Shown one piece after another: positions 18,929-27,906 of a stretch of 64,000 bases of DNA. The position numbers and the translations under genes were made by a program. The DNA is from Ralstonia pickettii (lineage in GTDB: Bacteria; Pseudomonadota; Gammaproteobacteria; Burkholderiales; Burkholderiaceae): positions 1 to 64,000 of the forward strand of contig NZ_MCGB01000025.1 in NCBI RefSeq assembly GCF_001699815.1, read 5' to 3'. The notes below the pieces were generated by a model, which was not told the origin of the DNA, did no database searches, and saw only the letters and a program-made list of their open reading frames with translations. How positions within the stretch are numbered: the first letter of the stretch is position 1; every line of letters begins with the position of its first letter.

Positions 18929-18941
18929 ACGAATCATTCTC
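18923..18941 (+). promoter_or_regulatory. Candidate Fur box
   Basis: Against the 19-bp Fur consensus, 14 positions agree by hand alignment. The right half ATCATTCTC differs from ATCATTATC at one base; the left half is weaker. It overlaps the -10 box and start-site region, the expected place for iron-dependent repression, and lies ahead of a siderophore receptor gene. Confidence 0.6.
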
Positions 18942-19070
18942 ATTTGATGGAAGGCTAGGGCGAATGCTCAACCGCTGACCATCGCTCCAGCCGGGCGAGC
19001 CAGCGGGTTTCCACCTGCCAGCCAACGGATCGACGCGCCGCGTGATGTTTTGCGGCGCGTTTTCTCTTCT
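18935..19070 (+). ncRNA. Candidate Fur-controlled small RNA or attenuated leader
   Basis: Transcription from the Fur-box promoter would begin near 18935 and meet a strong intrinsic terminator about 100 nt later (19034-19070), before the receptor start at 19127. The segment has only 3-4 codon open frames. Such a unit is either a short iron-regulated RNA, as with RyhB, PrrF or NrrF, or a 5' leader with attenuation. This is inferred from layout only. Confidence 0.35.
19034..19070 (+). terminator. Intrinsic terminator between the NUP operon and TonB receptor gene
   Basis: CGCGCCGC (19034-19041) pairs with GCGGCGCG (19052-19059) around a 10-nt loop, followed by TTTTCTCTTCT. Its place downstream of the Fur-box promoter is unusual. 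Confidence 0.8.
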
Positions 19071-19126
19071 CTCAGCGCATTTCCGCGCGTCCGGTTTCGC
19101 CAATCCTGATCGACCCTTTGCCCGCG

Positions 19127-21235
19127 ATGAACCGTCATCTCGCGGCTCGCGCCTTCTCGTGCGCGCTGGCCGCCATTCCTCTTGCCGTTTCCACATTGGC
19201 GCATGCCGAAGCCGGCCAGCCGGCCACAGGTGGTGCCACGGTCGACCTGAACGAGACGACCGTCACGGCAGGCAGCCAGCGGGGCTTTGCAGCCAGCACG
19301 GCGCAGGTCGGAGCGTTCCGCGGCATGGTGTTGCGCGACATTCCTGCCACCGTGAACGTGGTCACGCGCGAGGCGCTTGATGCGCAGCAGGACACGTCGC
19401 TGTACGACGCGCTGCGCAATACGGCGGGCGTGACGCGCCAGCAGCTTTCAGGCGAAACGTTCGACAACCTCGCCATCCGCGGCGTGACGCTGGAGAACCG
19501 CACCAATTTCCGCTTCAACGGCTCGATGCCGATGGCTGCACTCACGGCGATCCCGCTGGAAGACAAGGAACGCGTGGAGGTGCTGAAAGGCGTGTCAGCG
19601 CTGTATTACGGCTACACGACGCCGGGCGGCGTGGTGAATTTCGTGACCAAGCGGGCGGGCAATACGCCGGTGACCACGCTCGGCATGCAGTTCGACAGCA
19701 ACGGCACCGCTGTGGGCACGCTCGACGTCGGGCGCCGCTTCGGTGAAGACAATCAGTACGGCATTCGCTTCAACGCCGCGGGTGGCTCGTTGCAGTCGCC
19801 TACCAGCGGCATTGACGGCACGCGCCAGCTCGCCGCCGTGGCCTTCGACTGGAAGGTCAACAGCCGCCTGAGCCTGAAAGCCGACGTGGAATATTCGCGC
19901 AAGGTCATCACCGAACAGTCGGTGGTGACGCTGCCCGCCGCCAAAAACGGGATCATTACCTTGCCGGCCATGCCCGACCCGAGCAAACGCATTTCGCCGG
20001 GCTGGGCCGACTTTGATGGCAACAACACCAACGCGCTGCTGCGTGCCGATTACGCGCTCGCCGATGCGTGGCTGCTGACGGTGGAAGGCGGCATGTCGGA
20101 GACGGCACGCACGCGGGCGTTCTCCGAATTCAAGCTGACCAACGCGCTGACGGGCGCCGGCACGCTGTCCGGCCAGCGCCAGAACGGTCGCTGGAATACC
20201 AGCCACCTGCGGGCCGACGTTTCCGGTACCGAGAAGACGGGTTGGATCACGCATGACCTGACCTTCGGCGTTGCGCGTTCCGACATGCGCCAGGCGGCGG
20301 TGTACTCCGACCGCTTTTCCGGCACGCAGAATCTGTACAACCCGGTCGACCTTGGCTGGCTGCCGACCACCGGCACCGGCTTTACCGCCGAGCAGCGCGC
20401 GGTTGATACGGGCGTCTACGCGCTGGATCGCATGACGCTGTCGGAGCACTGGCAAGTCATCTTGGGCCTGCGCTACACGCGCTATACCAGCGAGCAGGCG
20501 CCCAACCGCTACGAGGCCAGCAAGACCACGCCGCTGGGGGCCGTCATCTACAAGTTCACGCCGGCGCTGTCGGCGTATGCGTCGTACGCGCAGGGCTTGG
20601 AAGCCGGCGCGCGGCCTCCGAACACGGCCGCCAACGCCAACGTGGCCATGCCGCCTGCGCTGTCCGAGCAGAAGGAAGTGGGCGTGCGCTACGAAACGCC
20701 GGCCGGCACGCAACTCGCCGCTGCCGTGTACGACATCGACCGCGCTGCGAGTTACACCAACGACGCGAACATCTTCGTGCAGGACGGCCGCGAGCGGATT
20801 CGGGGTATCGAGCTGACCGCGCAGGGCCGCGTCACCCAGGATTTGTCGCTGCTGGCCTCGGCCGGCTGGACGGACGCGAAGTTCCGCGGCGTCGGCAACG
20901 GCCTCGACGGAAAAACGCCGGAAAACACGCCGCGCAGCACTGCCAGCGTCTTTGCCGAATACACGTTGCCGATGCTGCGTGCTGTCTCGTTCAACGCGGG
21001 CGCCTACTACCTTGGCCCACGACCTGTGAACGACGCCAACCAGGCAGAGCTTGGCGGCACGACGCTTTTCAGTGCAGGCGTGCGCTATGTGACGCGGATT
21101 TCGGGCAAGCGCGCGACGCTGCAATTCAATGTCGACAACCTGACCGACAAGCGCTACTGGGCGGGCGCCGGCAACAACCGTCTGTCGATGGGGGCGCCGC
21201 GGCTGTTCAAGCTCGGCATGAAGATCGATCTGTGA
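19127..21235 (+). CDS. TonB-dependent siderophore receptor
   Basis: A 702-residue outer-membrane receptor that imports an iron-siderophore complex with energy from TonB-ExbBD. After a signal peptide (to about residue 29, STLAHA), the plug domain shows RDIPATVNVVTREALDAQQ, DALRNTAGVTRQQ, NLAIRGVTLENRTNF and RVEVLKGVSALYYGYTTPGG. The 22-strand barrel ends in the typical LFKLGMKIDL. There is no N-terminal signalling extension, so it is not a FecA/FpvA-type transducer. The siderophore cannot be read. The start at ATG 19127 is supported by the signal peptide; no clear Shine-Dalgarno sequence precedes it. The upstream Fur box fits iron control. Confidence 0.92.
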   Translation: MNRHLAARAFSCALAAIPLAVSTLAHAEAGQPATGGATVDLNETTVTAGSQRGFAASTAQVGAFRGMVLRDIPATVNVVTREALDAQQDTSLYDALRNTAGVTRQQLSGETFDNLAIRGVTLENRTNFRFNGSMPMAALTAIPLEDKERVEVLKGVSALYYGYTTPGGVVNFVTKRAGNTPVTTLGMQFDSNGTAVGTLDVGRRFGEDNQYGIRFNAAGGSLQSPTSGIDGTRQLAAVAFDWKVNSRLSLKADVEYSRKVITEQSVVTLPAAKNGIITLPAMPDPSKRISPGWADFDGNNTNALLRADYALADAWLLTVEGGMSETARTRAFSEFKLTNALTGAGTLSGQRQNGRWNTSHLRADVSGTEKTGWITHDLTFGVARSDMRQAAVYSDRFSGTQNLYNPVDLGWLPTTGTGFTAEQRAVDTGVYALDRMTLSEHWQVILGLRYTRYTSEQAPNRYEASKTTPLGAVIYKFTPALSAYASYAQGLEAGARPPNTAANANVAMPPALSEQKEVGVRYETPAGTQLAAAVYDIDRAASYTNDANIFVQDGRERIRGIELTAQGRVTQDLSLLASAGWTDAKFRGVGNGLDGKTPENTPRSTASVFAEYTLPMLRAVSFNAGAYYLGPRPVNDANQAELGGTTLFSAGVRYVTRISGKRATLQFNVDNLTDKRYWAGAGNNRLSMGAPRLFKLGMKIDL

Positions 21236-21241
21236 TGCGGG

Positions 21242-22000
21242 TCAGCCGCCGGCGGCTTTCTTTACCGCGCCCAGCACTTCCATCGGCAGCGGGAAGACAA
21301 TCGTCGAGCTTCTGTCGCCCGCAATCTGCGTGAGCGTCTGGAGATAGCGCAACTGGATCGCCTCGGGCTGCTGGGCCAGCATGCGTGCAGCTTCGAGCAG
21401 CTTTTCCGATGCCTGCAGTTCGCCTTCTGCGTGGATGACCTTGGCGCGGCGTTCGCGCTCGGCCTCGGCCTGGCGGGCGATGGCGCGGATCATCGATTCG
21501 TTCAGGTCGACGTGTTTGATCTCCACGTTCGCGATCTTGATGCCCCACGGGTCGGTCTGGATGTCGAGCACCTTCTGGATGTCGAGGTTGAGCTTTTCGC
21601 GCTCGGCCAGCATCTCGTCCAGCTCGTGTTTGCCCAGGATGGCCCGCAGCGTCGTCTGGGCGAGCTGGCTGGTCGCTTCCAGATAGTTGGCCACCTGGAT
21701 GATGGCGCGCTCCGGATCGACCACCCGGAAGTACACCACCGCATTGACCTTGACCGACACGTTGTCGTGCGAGATCACATCCTGCGGCGGCACGTCCATC
21801 ACCACCGTGCGCAGATCCACGCGCACCATTTGCTGGATCGCCGGCACGATCAGCACCAGCCCCGGCCCCTTCACGCGCCAGAAGCGGCCCAGCAGAAACA
21901 CCACGCCGCGCTCGTATTCGCGCAGCACCCGGAACGACGAGATGACCAGCAGCACGGCCAGGAAGATCAGGCCGCCTGCGCTGAAGAAGCCGTAAAGCAT
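21242..22000 (-). CDS. Slipin (stomatin/band 7 family membrane protein)
   Basis: A 252-residue SPFH/band 7 protein. One N-terminal membrane helix (residues 5-22) precedes the slipin signature [27 protein letters not shown], the region [19 protein letters not shown] and a helical Ala/Glu-rich oligomerisation tail. Slipins form membrane microdomain scaffolds and are the usual partner of NfeD proteases, as here: the nfeD stop lies 11 bp upstream and overlaps the AGGAG of this gene. It converges on the TonB receptor gene with only 6 bp between stops. Confidence 0.94.
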   Translation of the reverse strand: MLYGFFSAGGLIFLAVLLVISSFRVLREYERGVVFLLGRFWRVKGPGLVLIVPAIQQMVRVDLRTVVMDVPPQDVISHDNVSVKVNAVVYFRVVDPERAIIQVANYLEATSQLAQTTLRAILGKHELDEMLAEREKLNLDIQKVLDIQTDPWGIKIANVEIKHVDLNESMIRAIARQAEAERERRAKVIHAEGELQASEKLLEAARMLAQQPEAIQLRYLQTLTQIAGDRSSTIVFPLPMEVLGAVKKAAGG

Positions 22001-22011
22001 TTTTCTTCTCC

Positions 22012-23406
22012 TTATGAAGACGCGGCGAGGGGGGCAACGGGTTCCACCATCAGTGTCAGCCCACGCCGGGCGATCACACGCACCTGATCGCCACGCGCGA
22101 TGCCACCATCGCAGCGCACGCGCCAGCGCTCGCCATGGATGCGCGCCCAGCCGTCGCTGTCGGCATCGGCGTCCGGTGTATCGACGTCCACTACTTCGCC
22201 TGTCATGCCGATGAGCGTATCGCCGCCGGTCACGATCGGCCGCCGTCGCGCACGCACCGCCAGGCTGGAGAGCGCTAGAACAACGGTCAGGCTTACGAAG
22301 GCCAGTCCGATGATGAGCGGAAGCGGCACGCCAAAGCCCGGCGTTTGCGTATCGATCAGCATCACCGCACCCAGCACGAACGCAACGATGCCGCCCACGC
22401 CGAGCGCGCCGAACGTCGGCAGGAATGCTTCAGCCACCATACAGCCGAGGCCAAGTGCAATGAGGGCGAGCCCCGCGTAGTTGATCGGGAGCATCTGCAG
22501 CCCGTAGAGCGCCACCACGATGCACACGGCGCCGAGGATGCCGGGCACGACCATGCCAGGGGTCGAGAATTCGAAGATCAGTGCATACACGCCCACCGTC
22601 AGCAGTAGCAGCGCCAGGCTTGGGTCGGTAATGACGCCGAGGAAGTGATTGCGCCAGTCGGGCTCCAGCGTGACGATGGTTGCCTCGGCTGTACGCAGCG
22701 TGACGTCGCCGGCGGACGTGCGCACCGCGCGGCCGTCGACTTGCTTGAGCAGATCAGGAAGGCTTGCGGCAACAAGGTCGACCACGTGCTGGCTGGCGGC
22801 TTCGGTCGCGTCGAGGCTCACGGCCTCACGCACGGCGCGCTCGGCCCATTCCGCGTTGCGACCGCGCAGTTGCGCCAGCCCGCGGATGTACGCCGCCGCG
22901 TCGTGCATCTGCTTGCGGGCGAGGGTGTCTTCGTTGCTGGAAGAGGCGCTTGGCGCGCTGGCCGGCTTGGCGCCGTCGCCGGGGCTCGGGGCGTGGCCGC
23001 CCATGCCGATTGCCACGGGAGACGCCGCACCCAGGTTCGTGGCGGGCGCCATCGCCGCAACGTGGCAGGCGTAGAGAATGTAGGTGCCAGCGCTCGCTGC
23101 CCGCGCGCCGCCGGGCGCCACGTAACCTGCCACCGGCACGGGCGACGCAAGGATGGCCTGAATGATCTGGCGCATCGACGCATCGAGGCCGCCGGGCGTA
23201 TCCATTTGCAGTACGACAAGCTGCGCACCTCGGTCGCGCGCCTGTTGCAGGCCGCGGATCACGTAGGCCGCGCTGGCTGGCCCGATGGCACCGTTGACCG
23301 GCAACACCACGACCGGCGCCGCTGCCACGGCAAGGCTGGTCCAGACTGCGGCGATGACCGCTGCCAACCATCCCGTCCAACGCCGCATCCGCAACGACGG
23401 TCGCAT
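22012..23406 (-). CDS. NfeD family membrane-bound serine protease (long form)
   Basis: A 464-residue long-form NfeD: signal peptide, ClpP-like protease domain, several membrane helices and a C-terminal OB-fold. The protease domain shows [35 protein letters not shown] and the catalytic serine region [11 protein letters not shown]; the OB-fold is the stretch [12 protein letters not shown] to the end. Long NfeD proteins cleave the C-terminus of their slipin partner. The ATG at 23406 was chosen because the signal peptide follows; the frame runs on to 23469. It forms an operon with the slipin gene. Confidence 0.92.
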   Translation of the reverse strand: MRPSLRMRRWTGWLAAVIAAVWTSLAVAAAPVVVLPVNGAIGPASAAYVIRGLQQARDRGAQLVVLQMDTPGGLDASMRQIIQAILASPVPVAGYVAPGGARAASAGTYILYACHVAAMAPATNLGAASPVAIGMGGHAPSPGDGAKPASAPSASSSNEDTLARKQMHDAAAYIRGLAQLRGRNAEWAERAVREAVSLDATEAASQHVVDLVAASLPDLLKQVDGRAVRTSAGDVTLRTAEATIVTLEPDWRNHFLGVITDPSLALLLLTVGVYALIFEFSTPGMVVPGILGAVCIVVALYGLQMLPINYAGLALIALGLGCMVAEAFLPTFGALGVGGIVAFVLGAVMLIDTQTPGFGVPLPLIIGLAFVSLTVVLALSSLAVRARRRPIVTGGDTLIGMTGEVVDVDTPDADADSDGWARIHGERWRVRCDGGIARGDQVRVIARRGLTLMVEPVAPLAASS

Positions 23407-23480
23407 TCGCGCCTCCGTCCGTGATTGCCGCGCTTTTGCCCGATCAGACCGGCGGCACGGTCCCAGCATCCGCTTTCAGT

Positions 23481-24389
23481 TTAGGCGGCAATGGCTTCCC
23501 GCGCGGTTTTGCTTGCCGCTGCTTGGGGCTCGCTCAGCACCTGCACGAGCGCCTGCAGGGCGGGTCCGGCCATGTCGCGGTGCCAGGCAAGCAGCGTGTC
23601 GACACGGCCCGGCTTGCCTAGCGTGTGGATGCTGATTTCTGGCGCATTCGTATATAGCTCGAGCACCGAGCGAGGCACCAGCGCCACACCAATGCCGGCG
23701 GCCGCGCACGCGATGATGGCGTGGTACGAGCCAAGCTCCAGCACGCGGGACGGCACCACGCCGTCTGCGGCGAACCAGTCTTCGATCAATTGCCGATAGG
23801 CGCAGCCAGGTTCGAACGCGAGCATGCCGGCAGTCTGCACGTCCGCCGCGCGGCGGATCGGTGGATGGGCGCGGTGGGCAATCAGCACCAGCTCTTCGGC
23901 AAATGCCGGCAGCGTGGTCATGGCGGCGCGCGTGTTGTTCAGGCACGCCGTTTCGGCAACGAACGCGCAATCGACTTCAAAGTTCGATAGCGCCTGAAGA
24001 GAGTGGCGCGTGGTCATCGTCACCAGTTCGAGCTGTACGCGCGGCCAGCGTTGATGCAGCGTGGCCAGCAGGGCAGGAAGGCGGCTGGCCGCCGTGCTTT
24101 CCATCGAGGCGATGCGCAGGCGCCCGTGCGGCTCGCTCGGCTGCACGGCCTGGCGGGCCTCGGCGGCCAGACGGAGGATGTCGTCGGCGTAGGTCAGCAG
24201 GGTCTGTCCGGCGGGCGTCAGCACCATGCGCTTGCTTTCGCGCACGAACAGCTGCACGCCGAGTGACGCTTCGAGCTGGCGGATGCGTGTCGTCACATTC
24301 GACTGCACGCGATTCAACTGCTGGGCCGCCCGCGTGACGCCGCCTTCCCGCACGACCGTCCGGAAGATCTCTAGCGAGGACAGATCCAT
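23481..24389 (-). CDS. LysR family transcriptional regulator
   Basis: A 302-residue LysR-type regulator. The N-terminal winged helix-turn-helix is seen in LEIFRTVVREGGVTRAAQQL and SNVTTRIRQLEASLG, then LFVRESKRMVLTPAG. The C-terminal effector domain resembles the GltR/CynR-like type. It is transcribed away from an MFS exporter gene with about 60 bp between starts, the standard LysR arrangement, so it probably controls that gene. The ATG at 24389 is preferred to an in-frame TTG at 24401. Confidence 0.93.
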   Translation of the reverse strand: MDLSSLEIFRTVVREGGVTRAAQQLNRVQSNVTTRIRQLEASLGVQLFVRESKRMVLTPAGQTLLTYADDILRLAAEARQAVQPSEPHGRLRIASMESTAASRLPALLATLHQRWPRVQLELVTMTTRHSLQALSNFEVDCAFVAETACLNNTRAAMTTLPAFAEELVLIAHRAHPPIRRAADVQTAGMLAFEPGCAYRQLIEDWFAADGVVPSRVLELGSYHAIIACAAAGIGVALVPRSVLELYTNAPEISIHTLGKPGRVDTLLAWHRDMAGPALQALVQVLSEPQAAASKTAREAIAA

Positions 24390-24421
24390 GATGTATCTCA
24401 AATGCTAATGGGTTCGTTCAA

Positions 24422-24427
24422 TATAAT
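24422..24427 (+). promoter_or_regulatory. -10 box of the MFS gene promoter
   Basis: A perfect TATAAT lies in the LysR/MFS divergent gap. The matching -35 position (CAAATG) is poor, which suits a promoter that depends on an activator such as the adjacent LysR protein. Confidence 0.45.
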
Positions 24428-24449
24428 TCATTTTTCAGGATGAGCGGCC

Positions 24450-25706
24450 TTGCGTACGATGAAGTGCCGATTTCCCCATCCGGGCCCTTCCATGGAGCAC
24501 ACGCTGTCGTCCACCCCAGCCTTGTCCGCCGCGCATTCCCAGCGGGCCGCCGCCTGGCGCGTAGCGGTTGCGGGCATGGTTGCGCTGTCCGTGGCGATGG
24601 GCATCGGCCGCTTCGCCTTCACGCCGATCTTGCCGATGATGCTTCACGACGGCAGCTTGACGCTGGCGCAGGGCAGTTGGCTGGCCACCGGCAATTACCT
24701 GGGCTATTTCGTGGGCGCGCTGGCCTGCATGGCGGTGCGCGGCGATGCAGCGCGCCTCATCCGCACCGGTCTGGTTGCGACGGTGCTGCTGACCGCCGGA
24801 ATGGGCGTGTTGCAAGGGCAGCCTGCGTGGCTTCTGCTGCGCTTTGCGGCCGGTATGGCCAGCGCGCTGGTGTTCGTCTTTACGGCGGGCTGGTGCCTGC
24901 ATCGGCTGACCGAACTGGGCCACGCGGCGCTCGGCGGCATCATTTTCTGCGGGCCCGGTCTCGGCATCGCCATTCCGGGCCTGGCGGCCAGCGGCATGGT
25001 TGCGCTGGGGTGGCACGCAACGTCGGCATGGATTGCGTTTGGCGTGCTGTCGGCGCTGCTTTCGGCGGCGGTGTGGTCGACCATTCGGCCCGAGGCGCCG
25101 GCGCATGCCGCTCCGGCGCCCGCCGCGTCCGGCAAGGCACCCGGCCTGGATGCGCCCACCAGCGCGCTCACGATTGCCTACGGTCTGGCCGGGTTCGGCT
25201 ACATCATCACCGCCACGTTCCTGCCGGTGATCGCCCGCAAGGTGCTGCCTGCAGGTTCGCTCTGGCCCGATCTGTTCTGGCCGATGTTCGGTGCGGGCGT
25301 GGCCCTTGGCGCATTCCTTTCAACCCGGATCAGCCTGGCGCGCGACAACCGTTCGCTGCTGGCCACGGCCTACGGCATGCAAGCGGTTGCCGTGACCATC
25401 AGCATCGTCTGGCCGACAGTGGCGGGGCTTGCACTTTCGAGCACGCTGCTCGGCCTGCCATTCACGGCGATCACGCTGTTCGCCATGCGCGAGGCGCGCC
25501 GGCTCTGGCCGCATGCCGTGCCGCGTCTGATGGGGCTCATGACGGCCGCGTATGGCATCGGCCAGATCGCCGGGCCGCCGCTGGCGAACCGGCTGTTTGC
25601 GGCTACGGGCGGCTTCAATGCATCGCTGGCCGTGGCAGCCGTGTCGCTCATGGCCGGCGTGGTCATCTTTCTTGTGGTCAAGCGCGTGGCCCCGGCGCGT
25701 GCGTGA
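24450..25706 (+). CDS. MFS transporter, YbfB/YjiJ family
   Basis: A 418-residue major facilitator with 12 predicted helices. The family opening is VAMGIGRFAFTPILPMM, followed by WLATGNYLGYFVGAL; a mid-protein GFGYIITATFLPVIAR starts the second half. YbfB/YjiJ members are probable exporters of small organic compounds with undefined substrates. Start choice: TTG 24450 has AGGA eight bases upstream; ATG 24459 and ATG 24492 are in frame but lack ribosome binding sites. It is divergent from a LysR gene. Confidence 0.88.
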   Translation: MRTMKCRFPHPGPSMEHTLSSTPALSAAHSQRAAAWRVAVAGMVALSVAMGIGRFAFTPILPMMLHDGSLTLAQGSWLATGNYLGYFVGALACMAVRGDAARLIRTGLVATVLLTAGMGVLQGQPAWLLLRFAAGMASALVFVFTAGWCLHRLTELGHAALGGIIFCGPGLGIAIPGLAASGMVALGWHATSAWIAFGVLSALLSAAVWSTIRPEAPAHAAPAPAASGKAPGLDAPTSALTIAYGLAGFGYIITATFLPVIARKVLPAGSLWPDLFWPMFGAGVALGAFLSTRISLARDNRSLLATAYGMQAVAVTISIVWPTVAGLALSSTLLGLPFTAITLFAMREARRLWPHAVPRLMGLMTAAYGIGQIAGPPLANRLFAATGGFNASLAVAAVSLMAGVVIFLVVKRVAPARA

Positions 25707-25781
25707 TGCGCGGCATGTGAAGGCGCCCACCACGCGGTCGACGCGCCCGTTCTAGAATGCCTCCTCCATTGGAGGAGCCTC

Positions 25782-26567
25782 ATGTCTTTTGCCTTGCGCC
25801 CCGATGCCGTTGTGCCCGGCGGCGAGATCAGCCAAGCCGAGCGCGCTGTGCGGGTCGACCTTGCCGCCGCGTACCGACTGGCCGCGCTCAACGGTTGGGA
25901 CGATCTGGTCTACACCCATCTGTCTGCGTCCGTGCCGGGCGAGCCTGATCACTTCCTGATCAACGCTTTCGGCCTCGCGTTCGACGAGATCACCGCATCC
26001 AACCTGGTCAAGATCAATGGCCGCGGCCAGCTCGTCGGCGTCTGGCCCGATGCGGCCACGCATCCCTCCGTTAACGTGACCGGTTTCGCATTGCACGCAG
26101 CCGTGCACGCCGCCCGGCCCGACGCGCAGTGCGTGATCCATCTGCATAACACGGCGGGCATTGCCGTGTCTGCGCAGAAGCACGGGCTGTTGCCGCTGTC
26201 TCAGCATGCGCTGCGGTTTCACCGGCGCATCGCGTATCACGATTACGAAGGCCTTGCGTTCACGCCGGAAGAGGGCAGCCGCCTTACCGCATCGTTGGGC
26301 AACCGTTTCGCCATGTTGCTGCGCAATCACGGAACGCTGACCATCGGCCGTACCGTGGCCGAGGCGCACGTGCTGATGGCCACGCTCATCAAGGCATGCG
26401 AGATCCAGATTCACGCGCTTGCGGGCGGCGAGGTCGTCGCGCCGGCGCCGGAAGTGGCAGAGCGTTCGGCAGAGCAGCTCGAAGATGGCGGCGCCATCGA
26501 AGGCGTGATCGAGTGGCCGGCGCTGTTGCGCAAACTGGATAAAATCGACGCTTCGTATCGCGACTGA
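25782..26567 (+). CDS. Class II aldolase/adducin family protein
   Basis: A 261-residue zinc-dependent class II aldolase-fold protein. The zinc and active-site region is CVIHLHNTAGIAVSAQKHGL, with the second histidine site in LLRNHGTLTIGRTVAEAH; THLSA and HFLINAFGLAFDEI match the adducin-head type. Enzymes of this fold cleave sugar phosphates, epimerise L-ribulose-5-phosphate or act on small keto acids; this subgroup has no assigned substrate. A strong GGAGGAG precedes the ATG. It starts a same-strand run with a 4-OT tautomerase and threonine aldolase. Confidence 0.9.
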   Translation: MSFALRPDAVVPGGEISQAERAVRVDLAAAYRLAALNGWDDLVYTHLSASVPGEPDHFLINAFGLAFDEITASNLVKINGRGQLVGVWPDAATHPSVNVTGFALHAAVHAARPDAQCVIHLHNTAGIAVSAQKHGLLPLSQHALRFHRRIAYHDYEGLAFTPEEGSRLTASLGNRFAMLLRNHGTLTIGRTVAEAHVLMATLIKACEIQIHALAGGEVVAPAPEVAERSAEQLEDGGAIEGVIEWPALLRKLDKIDASYRD

Positions 26568-26622
26568 CGCGACTGATACAACCGCCGCGACTATCAGAGC
26601 GACGCACCAAACAGGAGACACC

Positions 26623-26811
26623 ATGCCGACTTTCCATATCGAGATGTTCGAGGGCCGCAGCGTTGAGCAGAAGCGCAAGCTCGTCGAAGAGGTGACGCGC
26701 GTCACCTGCGAATCGCTGGGCTGCGCCCCGGGCGCCGTCGACATCATCATCACTGACATCAAGCGCGAGAACTGGGCTACCGGCGGTGTGCTGTGGTCCG
26801 AGCAGAAGTAA
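26623..26811 (+). CDS. 4-oxalocrotonate tautomerase family enzyme
   Basis: A 62-residue tautomerase-fold subunit, the normal size for 4-OT. Proline follows the initiator Met (MPTFHIEMFEGRSVEQKRKL), and acts as the catalytic base after Met removal. These enzymes interconvert enol and keto forms of unsaturated keto acids as hexamers. CAGGAGACACC lies just before the ATG. Its place 55 bp after the aldolase gene suggests the two act on related keto acids, but this is inference. Confidence 0.92.
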   Translation: MPTFHIEMFEGRSVEQKRKLVEEVTRVTCESLGCAPGAVDIIITDIKRENWATGGVLWSEQK

Positions 26812-26845
26812 CCCATTCTTTTCCACACACATTTGCCGGCCCGCC

Positions 26846-27892
26846 ATGCAGCCCAAGCAGCATTTCGCCTCAGACAACTACGCGGGCTTCTGCCCGGAGT
26901 CGCTGAAGTATTTCCTGGAGGCCAACGGCAGCGGCCATGAGCCGGCCTATGGCGATGATTTGTGGACGCAGCGCGTGTGCGACCGCATTCGCGACCTGTT
27001 CGAGACGGATTGCGAAGTCTTCTTTGTCTTCAACGGCACGGCCGCCAATTCGCTGGCGCTTTCGTCGCTATGCCAGTCGTATCACTCCGTGATCTGCCAC
27101 GAGCTGGCGCACATCGAAACCGACGAATGCGGCGGCCCGGAGTTCTTCTCCAACGGCTCCAAGCTGCTGACCGCCAAGGGCGAGAACGGCAAGCTCACGC
27201 CGGATGCGGTCGAAGCGCTCGTCACGCGGCGCTCCGATATCCACTACCCGAAACCGAAAGTGGTTTCGCTGACGCAATCGACCGAAGTCGGCACCGTCTA
27301 TACCGTGGACGAGGTCCGCGCGATTGCCGCGATTGCCAAGCGTCGCCAGTTGCGCGTGCATATGGACGGCGCGCGTTTTGCGAATGCGGTGGCGTCGCTC
27401 GGCGTGCATCCGTCGGAGATTACCTGGCGCGCCGGCGTGGATGTGCTGTGCTTTGGCGGCACGAAGAACGGTCTGCCGGTCGGCGAGGCCGTGGTCTTCT
27501 TCGATCGCCGCCTGGCGGAAGACTTTGCATATCGCGTCAAGCAGGCCGGGCAGTTGGCGTCGAAGATGCGTTTCATCTCGGCGCCGTGGCTGGGTCTGCT
27601 CGAGAACGATGTGTGGCTGCGCAACGCGCGTCACGGCAATGCGATGGCGCAACTGCTGCATGCGCGCATTGCCGATGTGCCGGGCGTGCGCATCATGTTC
27701 CCGACCGAATCGAACGCCGTGTTCGCCGAGCTTCCGGTGCCGGCCATCGAGGCGTTGCGCGCACGCGGCTGGCGCTTCTACACGTTCATTGGTGCGGGCG
27801 GCTGCCGCCTGATGTGCTCGTGGGACGTGCAACCGGAGACGGTGGAAGCCTTTGCCGCCGATATTCGCGCAGCCTGCGCGCAGGCCGTTTAA
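26846..27892 (+). CDS. ltaE: Low-specificity L-threonine aldolase
   Basis: A 348-residue PLP enzyme of fold type I that cleaves L-threonine or L-allo-threonine to glycine and acetaldehyde. Family marks: FASDNYAGFCPESL, YGDDLWTQRVCDRI, the His stacking region HELAHIETDECGG and the PLP lysine in CFGGTKNGLPVGE. The start at 26846 (MQPKQHF) fits the family; the frame extends to 26786 through the tautomerase gene end. It is close behind the tautomerase gene and 14 bp ahead of the Nudix gene. Confidence 0.93.
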   Translation: MQPKQHFASDNYAGFCPESLKYFLEANGSGHEPAYGDDLWTQRVCDRIRDLFETDCEVFFVFNGTAANSLALSSLCQSYHSVICHELAHIETDECGGPEFFSNGSKLLTAKGENGKLTPDAVEALVTRRSDIHYPKPKVVSLTQSTEVGTVYTVDEVRAIAAIAKRRQLRVHMDGARFANAVASLGVHPSEITWRAGVDVLCFGGTKNGLPVGEAVVFFDRRLAEDFAYRVKQAGQLASKMRFISAPWLGLLENDVWLRNARHGNAMAQLLHARIADVPGVRIMFPTESNAVFAELPVPAIEALRARGWRFYTFIGAGGCRLMCSWDVQPETVEAFAADIRAACAQAV

Positions 27893-27906
27893 TCCATCTG
27901 ACTGCC

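Noticed and set aside
18935-19126. Cobalamin or other known riboswitch ahead of the TonB receptor
   Set aside because: The conserved B12-box and core sequences are not seen; a Fur box and terminator explain the region better.
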